This document shows, piece by piece, positions 42,055 to 64,000 of a DNA stretch of 64,000 nt. The DNA lies in contig OX442324.1 of assembly GCA_949358305.1 (NCBI GenBank), positions 5,461,575-5,525,574 of the forward strand, read 5' to 3'. The DNA is from Strigamia acuminata. Its lineage: Eukaryota; Arthropoda; Chilopoda; Geophilomorpha; Linotaeniidae. Each line of letters opens with the position of its first letter. Within the stretch, counting starts at the first letter, position 1. A program made the position numbers and the translations under genes. The notes beneath the pieces were generated by a model that saw nothing but the letters and a program-made list of their open reading frames with translations, ran no database searches and was not told the origin of the DNA.

Positions 42055-44489
42055 TCAGCCAAGTTTGACTGACACCCCATATCGATCCTTTAGTGTAATC
42101 TCTCTTCTGAAGCTAGAATATTGTGATTCCTGCGTATTGCCCCATATAGTGCGTTCTTTCACAGGGGTCACTTCCGGAAAACTTGGGACTGGAACGAATC
42201 GCCTTCGATCACCACCAGATTGCCTTCTATAGACACCAGATTGTCCTCGATCGCCATCAGATTGTCCTCGATTACCATCAAATCGTCCTCGATTGCCATC
42301 AAATCGTCCTCGATTGCCATCAGATCGTCCTCGATTGCCACCAGATTGCCTTCGATTGACATCAGATTGGCCTTGATTGCCATCAGATTGTCCTCGATTG
42401 CCTTCAGATTGTCTTCGATTGCCACCAGATTGCCTTCGATTGACATCAGATTGTGCTTGATCGCCATCAGATTGTCCTCGATTGCCTTCAGATTGTCTTC
42501 GATTGCCATCTGATTGCTTTTGATTGACATCAGATTGTCCTCGATTGCCGTCAGATCGCCGTTTTGAATTATTTCTTTGGTCGCTTAAATTTTCACCTTC
42601 TTCTTCAACCGATTTTTGCGAATTCTTAGTGTCGTTATTCCCACTCTCCACCTCCAAGTTTGAGCCTGAAACATTACATGAGCTAGTACGATTGCTTTTT
42701 CGACTTTTATTGCGACCCTGATTCCTCCCAGCATTTTGTGGTCTCCGATTTTGGCTTTTGGTTTCCAAATCTAAATCTTTTGCAGTTTTAATCACTCCAG
42801 CAATATCTTCTTTATTAAAATCTGGAATGTCAGCAATTCTATCCATATGACAAGCATCTCTATAAAACCTCATCCGCCAATCGTGATTTTTAATTTTGTT
42901 CAATAGAAATCCGGATTCATCAAACTTAAGCATATTGTCTTCCGACTGCAGCCGTCTGGGCATCTCTTGAACGTTTGCCAGGTTTGCAAATTGTGTCGGC
43001 AAAAGATGCTAAACAAATAAATATATTCGGTAAGATAAATGCAAAAAGCGATTGTGCTCGTGATGTTTACCTCCTGATACGACCCTCTCATATTTTTATA
43101 AGCATTGAGATAGATTTCAGTTCCACGAATTATTTCTGACTGCAGTTCCTCCAATAAAGCAGTACGCAACCGACGTAAATGAACAACATCTTTCACAGCG
43201 GCGTCAACGAAACGTAACGGCAATGGGCGTTGCCGCCAAACTAGTAAATCTTCCTTTTCTTGGCCTTCGCGAATCGTGATGCAGTTTACGTCGTCCTTGT
43301 CCAGACCGAGCACGTTGATCAAGCAGTTAGGTAGTGAGCAAACAAATTTTGGGAAATATCTACCTTTCGATTTAAAAATAATAACATCAGCAACCTAAAA
43401 TTCAAATTGAAAAATTTAATTAATTTCAACGTTTATAAAAACAACAAAATAAATTACCTGAGTATCGAACACATTTTGCAATTTAATACGGTAATACAAT
43501 GCGAGGAAACCGGAAAGCTCCCGACAATTGTGGAAAATCTACAAATATTGTAAAAAAAAATTAGTTTGGTGAAATAAATATAATTTTATATATGTACACC
43601 TTAAGAATATTCTGACTAGTCATAATCTCGGCCAAACCGTTTTGGAAAAATTCTTCGCCAAGCTCAACCATGTCAAATAAGAATACCGTTTTTTCTGTAT
43701 CAATTTGAAGCAAGCACAAATCTCCATTCTGTTCTACATTAATCCCTTCGGCTGCTACTCCAATTATTCTGTTCAATTTTATATACTTAATCTAAAATAA
43801 TAATTAAAAAAAAAGTATTATAAAAATGTCTAATGACTAATAATACAGTAAAAAATAATATTTACGGCGTCATGAAAAGACTGGTTTAAAGCATTTATCG
43901 TAACTAAATATGCGACACCATCGTTATCGACAATCTGAGATTCAGACTCTAATAAAGCTGAAATAATAAATATTAAGTTTCACACTGATAAAAAAAAAAC
44001 AATTTAACAAACCATTTGATTTCATTTTTTCGTTTTCTTTCAAACTCAAAAAAAATCGTTTAGTATTCGACCCGTTTCTTGAGTTTGGATCATTCCTACA
44101 AATATTAAAAATATCGTTAATTAGTGCAAAGTGTTTTTTGTTGTTACAGCACTCAAGAATTTTTACGTTTTTATTTCGTCACAACTTGATGACTCTTTAA
44201 TTGAACTTTCGAGAATTTCGGCTCGGACGATTTCGGACACAAGAAATATTTGAAGCCCATTGTATGAGATATTCGTTGTTAAAGACTTGACTGAAATAAA
44301 TAAATCAATAAATGTTTTTGTTATTTGAAAATTTTGAGTGTTTTTATCTCCTTCGCTAAATTTACCTTGTTGCAGAACAAGTTTATCATTTTTTGCTGAC
44401 CTCACAACGCCTTCGTATTCACCATCCTCCATGAGTATTTTAATTCTTTCTTTTTCAGATATACTCTTTCCCGCACACACCACCGCCAT
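42055..44489 (-). CDS. EXD1: EXD1-like piRNA-pathway protein with degenerate exonuclease domain and RG-rich repeat tail
   Basis: Exons 44366-44489, 44167-44290, 44013-44095, 43866-43957, 43600-43791, 43458-43538, 43071-43394 and 42055-43008 join in phase to 657 aa. An N-terminal LSm-like part (RIKILMEDGEYEGVVRSAKN) is followed by a 3'-5' exonuclease fold: IIGVAAEGINVEQNGDLCLL, LFDMVELGEEFFQNGL, FHNCRELSGFLALYYRIKLQ, NVFDTQVADVI. The DxE motif of active enzymes reads AAE and the second Asp motif (HDxRxD) reads HNCREL, so catalysis is probably lost, as in known EXD1, which acts as an RNA-binding adaptor of a PIWI-Tdrd12 complex. The last exon adds a long disordered tail of about 17 heptads of the form GNRGQSD. 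Human EXD1 is 514 aa; the excess is this tail. Confidence 0.88.
42190..42560 (-). repeat. 21-bp tandem repeat encoding GNRGQSD heptads in EXD1
   Basis: About 17 units of 21 bp, core CGATTGCCATCAGATTGTCCT (plus strand, allowing changes), encode S-(D/E/G)-(G/V)-N-(R/Q)-(G/R)-(Q/R). All units keep the frame, which argues for selection on the protein rather than simple microsatellite drift. Variation clusters at positions 2, 3 and 6 of the heptad. Confidence 0.9.
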
Positions 44490-44655
44490 CCTCTCGAACC
44501 TGACACGTGAAATGCTGAACTAACTTGGAAGCAAGAAATGCAAGGAGGAAGTTCACAACCGCGGCAGCACGCACCAGTGGCCTTGACGAAAAACACTGAA
44601 CGGCTGAGCCGGGCTGAACCAAACCTGGCGCCAAGTTCCAGACTGACATAAGTGA

Positions 44656-44806
44656 TATTTATTTTTATTTATTTTTATTTATTTTTGGGGGTTTTTGTTT
44701 GATTTTTGTGGGTTTTTGTTTGATTTTTGTGGGTTTTTGTTTGATTTTTGTGGGTTTTTGTTTGATTTTTGTGGGTTTTTGTTAGATTTTTGTGGGTTTT
44801 TTTTCA
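44656..44806. repeat. Tandem repeats upstream of EXD1
   Basis: A 10-bp TTTATTTTTA-type array (44656-44686) passes into about five units of 21 bp with core GATTTTTGTGGGTTTTTGTTT (about 44690-44800). It sits about 200 bp upstream of the EXD1 start codon and is strongly strand-asymmetric (almost only G and T on the plus strand). No other gene is seen between EXD1 and the sevenless stop codon. Confidence 0.85.
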
Positions 44807-45891
44807 AATTAAATTTATTAATTATTTAAGCATCTGGTAAACTTCATTTAAACTTGGCAATTGGCATCCAACGTTTGAAGGACTGCATGCTTCTGGGACC
44901 GACGAAGGACGGGTTTGAATTTTTAACAGACTATATAATAGCGAGTATAAGTAATGGATGGATTTTAATCGCATAATAAAAATGTTGAGTCACGTTCACG
45001 AGTTTGGTGTTTCGATCGCCGTTTATTGCGAATAGCAATCACAAAGGAAGCGACGTGTCTACACTGTCGTGAAGTAGGTAGTATAGAAAAGAAAAAAGGG
45101 TTGGATCATATACGAAACAATTATTATATTTTTATTTACAAAATATTACAATTTTGTTTCAATATTCAAATTAATAAAAATTGCGTGGGGTATACTGTAA
45201 TTATGACACTATACATAACAAATCTTGATCATCAACAATTTGCAACGATTTTCCCATTTTTTTTAAGTTTGTCTTTCTGTAATATCCATTCGTCTATCCG
45301 GAATAAATCGTGCAAATTTGTCTTTTATACCTATACAATAAGGGCTAAGGCACAGTTGGCAACAATGAATTATGATGAAAGATGTAAAATTCATTTTAAA
45401 AAGAGATTCCTTTTCTCCTGGTCTTCTTGCAGCAGACAATTTCTAACACTAACAGTTGTATGCAAAAAGAAAATGTAGATGTAAAGGCCACTTAAACAGC
45501 AATGGAGTACGTTAAGATATATGTAGCTGTGGCGTAGCTACCGCCTCTTCGGGTGCATCCAGTTACGCCAATGAGTATGACACTGTTGTGCTGGTTATTG
45601 GTGCATTGTGCGTTTTGTTGTTCGACTGGAGCAACAAGATTGCAATCATCGAATAGGAAATACAGTATGGTCATTTGAAAGATTGTGTGGTAGTAGTTAG
45701 TTACGCCACCTTACGACAAATAACACCAGGATCAAAATTGTGGACCTTATTGCTTAACAAAGGCCACATTACAATTGACAATAAGACAGGAACTTCTGTT
45801 GGAAAATATAAACAGCCGCAAACCCGTAGCATAAGTCCATCTTTATAATATATAAACTTTATCCCAAGTTCTCTTCGCAAAAAAATGATAA
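44807..45891. other. Spacer and probable sevenless 3' untranslated region
   Basis: No supported gene. Chance frames (for example plus 45026-45478) show no similarity. The minus strand below 45892 most likely carries the sevenless 3' untranslated region. Confidence 0.4.
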
Positions 45892-60561
<14,670 letters not shown>

Positions 60562-61134
60562 CTCCCCATGCGCAGACACAGGCACAAGTACTCGCTGTCA
60601 GTCGACTCCCATAACTGGCAACCTGTTGATGCACTAAGTTTGGTAGTAGGCCAATGCGGAATTACGCTTTGCGAGCAGACAGGAAGCATTGGTCAGAGAT
60701 CTTGAGTGGGCAGGAAGTTCTCAGCTCACTGACCAACGCTCGACTGAGTCCCAGGAAGACGCGGCGCGCCAAACTCCACTATAATTCGGTGCAGGGCAGG
60801 GAAGAGCAGGAATTTGTAGAGCCAATGGAATTGCTTCACCAATCACCCGCAACCAATTTGGATTTTTTCCCCAGTGTCGGTTAGGAAAATTGCTAATAGC
60901 AGCAAACATTTGATTTTAATTATTTTATCTCAATAGAAACGAATTTTTTCAATTTTCAGCCTCAATATTATACGTTTATTTTATTATCTCCCCCAAAACT
61001 AATCTCAATCGCTGTTTTTGAAATGTGATATTAGAATATCAAATGTTGAATTCAATCTTCAGATTTAAGGAGCAAAATTATGATTTTGTTCACAATTTTC
61101 TCAATTTTTATAAAGCTAAAATATGATTTTGCAT

Positions 61135-61169
<35 letters not shown>

Positions 61170-61530
61170 CAAATTTTACAAAAGAAGTAAAATTACATTT
61201 TCGCGCATTAATTGTTCCTTTCAAGCTGAAAATGGGTAATAATAGCTTAAATTTCCGTTCAATTCAACTTAGGAAAATGGACCTTTATTTTCGTGTACCG
61301 TTCAATAGTATTTTCGTGCAACTGACAGCAGACGACTTTACGGTTCGTCGCTTTGCATCGTTTCGAATTAAAGCGCCATTAATTGAGTGGAGGAAAAAAC
61401 TGAATGCTTTCACACATTCAAAATGGAAATGGTTCATTTTCAATTTCTTACAAGGATTTTTTAGAAATCGATACATGTTTTTCGCACAAGACTTTGGCCT
61501 CCAGATAAAAATAAAAAGCCTAAATTCAAA
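60562..61530. promoter_or_regulatory. Shared divergent upstream region of sevenless and the fibrinogen-domain gene
   Basis: The two genes are transcribed away from each other from this 969-bp interval. It holds a GC-richer stretch at 60560-60860 that may carry the sevenless promoter and an uninterrupted T run of about 30 bases at 61140-61169. Frames at 60654-60884 and 61232-61567 (plus) are not supported as genes. Confidence 0.4.
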
Positions 61531-63585
61531 ATGGGAGCAACCAACATGTTTGGCTTTTACTGTCTAAACTTAATATTAATTATAATTAACGTTGGGGTGT
61601 CGGTTAAGGTTGTCCCAACCATTTCCCCATTTGCAAGGGAAGCAGAACTAACTACAAAACCACCTGGCTCGGGCTTTCTAACAGATCTCCCTTCAAGACA
61701 TCCAATCGGCAATCAACAACAACAACAAGAAATGTTGTTTCTCGTTCAGCGAATTTACGATCGAATCACGGGCATGGAGTCGAGAGAAAACCAAAGAACG
61801 AGAAAATTAGATACAATTGATTACCGGTTTATTTAATTAATTAATTTTTCTAGTTTGCATTTTTATTTCGTTGAATATTTCTTCAAATATTTCTTCGAAA
61901 CAGGCTGACCAAATTAGAAGTTTTGATACAGGAACGTTCAAACGTACTTGAAAAAATCGAGACTGTGTTTGGGAAAAGAATGGAGGTGATCGAGTGGGAA
62001 ATGAACAAGGTATAACAAATAATTAGTATTTTACTTATTCAAAATTCAGTTCGTGTGAGCGAAATTATTTGTATCAGATAGTCGGTTTATTGGAGGTGCT
62101 CCGCGACGAAGTCGATAAGACGCAACAAAATCAAGTGAATTTAAAAGTTGATTTGGCCAAGTTGATTCCTTTTACAGCCGGCTCGGGTAAATAAATAAAT
62201 TGTGAAACAATTTTTTTTTTTCTTTTTTTTTTTTTTTTTTCAAATTAAATTTTATTTCCTTTCAGATGGAGGTACAGATCAAATTGGTTCATCAATTCAA
62301 CCAGCAAAAATTCAAGTTTTGCAAACACAATTGAACAATTTGCGTAAAATGACCGATTCCATCGATCACAAAATGTCGTACTTAGTAGCCAACATGACCA
62401 GTACAAACAATATGACCAAGCTTTTGGTTAGAGAACAAGCGAAATGTGTGCAGAAAGAATTCTTTTATTCGGTTATCCGGGAAATAAGCGAGCAATTACA
62501 AAGCCACCCAATTTCAATAATAACGAGTACACTAACCGGTTTGTTCATGTTCATTTGTATCAAAATTCGGTAAAAAAATATATACACTTCTATTTCAGAG
62601 AAGGATGAAAGATCCTTCCCAAACGACTGCACCGCGGTCTTGTCGGAAGGAAATAAAAATGATGGAATTTATCAAATCCAACCTGTCGGAAGCAAAACGC
62701 CTTTTTTTGTTTATTGCGACATGACGACAGATGGCGGTGGATGGACGGTAACGTTTTAAAAAAAAATAAAAAAAAATTAACATTAACATTTTGAAATTAA
62801 CATTCAATTCCTAGTTGATCCAAAAACGCACAGATGGCCACACTAATTTCTACCGAGGCTGGCAAGATTATAAAAATGGTTTTGGAAACATAATGGGCGA
62901 ACACTGGCTAGGTAATTATTTTTTTTTTAAAAAACGGATTGAACAGATTTAATTTTTGTTTACCAGGAAATGAAAAATTGCACCTGTTAACAAACCAAGC
63001 TGTGTACAGTTTGCGATTTGAACTCGAAGATTTCGACGAAGAAAAAACATACGCTTATTACTCAACGTTTGCAATCGGCCGCGAATCCGAAGGTTACATG
63101 ATTAAAATGTTGGGTGGATACGACGGCGAAGCAGGTTAAAGTCAACCGTATAATTTCAAATCTACAGACACATTTGATTGCATAAAAACCTGCTATTTCA
63201 GGCGATTCCTTCAATTACCACGCTTCAATGAAATTCTCTACCAAAGATATGGATAACGATCCATGGGACGGTGGCAATTGCGCAGAGTAAATCAAATTTG
63301 TTTGCAATTCGATAAAGCGTTATTAATAATAATAATAATAACTTTTTATTTTTTAGATTACACACGGGCGCTTGGTGGTATAACGGTTGCGGAATGTCGA
63401 ACCTCAACGGCCAATATTTAGGCGGCGAAGTTCCAGAAAATTTCGAAAATAAAGGAATGTATTGGTACGAGTGGCACGGACCAAATTATTCCTTGAGAAA
63501 AAGCGAGATAAAAATTCGCCCCATGAAAAACAAAACTCAGGAAGCCACGAATGCGTCTTTAAAGTTTTATTTGGGTCCTCGATAA
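61531..63585 (+). CDS. Secreted coiled-coil protein with C-terminal fibrinogen-related domain
   Basis: Nine exons, 61531-61826, 61904-62009, 62078-62186, 62266-62538, 62599-62747, 62815-62911, 62967-63134, 63202-63286 and 63357-63585, join in phase to 503 aa. The ATG is followed by a hydrophobic segment ([19 protein letters not shown]), a likely signal peptide. Residues ~75-280 form helical, coiled-coil-like segments that would oligomerise ([20 protein letters not shown]). The fibrinogen domain begins [11 protein letters not shown], with [38 protein letters not shown], the calcium-site region [27 protein letters not shown] and the end KIRPM. Cysteine pairs and the calcium loop are intact. Such proteins include ficolins, tenascin/angiopoietin ends and arthropod immune lectins; which role applies cannot be told from sequence. 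Confidence 0.92.
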
Positions 63586-63715
63586 CCCTACGAATTCAAA
63601 AAATTCTTCCTAAACTTACTGGCGCCAACATTCTACAGATTTCTTAAACACACTCACACACCATAATTTTTTCTTGTTTAGTATAGCATTTTCTACTGTA
63701 CTAATGTGTACTTTC

Positions 63716-63721
63716 AATAAA
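63716..63721 (+). terminator. Poly(A) signal of the fibrinogen-domain gene
   Basis: AATAAA lies 131 bp after the stop codon, in TTTCAATAAAAATTC, and is the only canonical hexamer between this stop and the stop of the convergent next gene at 63773. Confidence 0.6.
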
Positions 63722-63772
63722 AATTCTATTCCTCCGAAAACTAATTTGTAAATGTTACGAACCGGTCAAACA

Positions 63773-64000
63773 TCATAAATCTTCACGTTCGTTCCAATAT
63801 TCTTTACTCTGCATTTCCGACAGTCGCGAAAGAGTTCGATCGAAGGCAAAAATTTCTTCCTCTCCCGTGAAAATGCTCGCCTTGGACTCGACCTAGCAAA
63901 AAAAATATATTCTCGTTAATTCTCTTTCAAACAATTAATATTGAAATGTATTTCTTTTAATTACACTGTCGGATTTGATCCCTAAATCGTCCATCAATTT
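63773..64000 (-). CDS. 3' end of an unrecognised gene (truncated by window edge)
   Basis: Two exons, 63965-64000 (cut) and 63773-63892, join in phase: KLMDDLGIKSDS, then VESKASIFTGEEEIFAFDRT, ending EYWNEREDL-stop. Acceptor and donor are good matches and the composition is protein-like and acidic. I do not recognise the family. It converges with the fibrinogen-domain gene, 187 bp between stop codons. Confidence 0.6.

Noticed and set aside
42168-42530. Repetitive frames rich in MAIEDNL or SSIAIRL
   Set aside because: Alternate-frame shadows of the EXD1 heptad tail.
44656-44806. Tandem array as a CRISPR-like or telomeric repeat
   Set aside because: Units are contiguous without spacers and do not match TTAGG-type arthropod telomere repeats.
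45026-45478. 150-codon plus frame downstream of sevenless
   Set aside because: AT-driven composition and antisense to the likely 3' untranslated region; no similarity.
61232-61567. Plus frame just upstream of the fibrinogen-domain gene
   Set aside because: It overlaps the true start in another frame and resembles nothing; the signal peptide at 61531 gives the better start.

Overview
The window is nuclear DNA of an arthropod, most likely a branchiopod crustacean such as Daphnia. This is an inference from compact spliced genes with many 60-100 bp introns, AT-rich spacers, and the gene content: an INF2/Formin3-type formin, sevenless/ROS1, a Drosophila-type deoxynucleoside kinase, EXD1 and a secreted fibrinogen-domain protein. 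There are no bacterial, operon or CRISPR features. Gene models were built by eye: coding exons were joined only where GT/AG sites, reading phase and family similarity agreed.

Layout. 1-8.6 kb: the 5' part of an INF2/Formin3-type formin (minus), running off the left edge, with a 4.9 kb intron. 8.6-12 kb: non-coding. 12.1-15.6 kb: DPH3 (plus), CFAP97 (plus), a 136-aa unrecognised spliced gene (minus) and the 3' part of another unrecognised gene carrying one surplus base (minus). 16.1-25.5 kb: an unrecognised intronless 683-aa ORF (minus) followed by a graveyard of decayed copies of it and of its neighbours, in both orientations. 25.5-26.0 kb: three in-phase exons of a deoxynucleoside kinase lacking both ends. 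26.3-33.1 kb: the complete gene for RNA polymerase II subunit RPB1 (minus; 16 exons, 1957 aa). 33.4-39.3 kb: a 2,940-bp unit present twice in direct tandem with no difference I can see. Each copy holds an ING1/2-type PHD-finger gene and an N-terminal fragment of the 683-aa family. 39.5-44.5 kb: MCRS1 and EXD1 (both minus). 45.9-60.6 kb: the sevenless/ROS1 receptor tyrosine kinase (minus). 61.5-63.6 kb: a secreted coiled-coil fibrinogen-domain protein (plus). 63.8-64 kb: the last two exons of an unrecognised gene (minus).

The genes do not form one pathway; most are housekeeping or developmental genes (transcription, chromatin reading, translation-factor modification, cilia, actin, photoreceptor signalling, the piRNA pathway). 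The unusual part is 13.9-39.3 kb, where repeated segmental duplication has spread the 683-aa family around RPB1, truncated a deoxynucleoside kinase and duplicated the ING gene. The best candidates for something undescribed are the 683-aa family, the 136-aa spliced gene, the arginine-rich heptad tail of a catalytically dead EXD1, and perfect short hairpins that appear only in the decayed gene copies.
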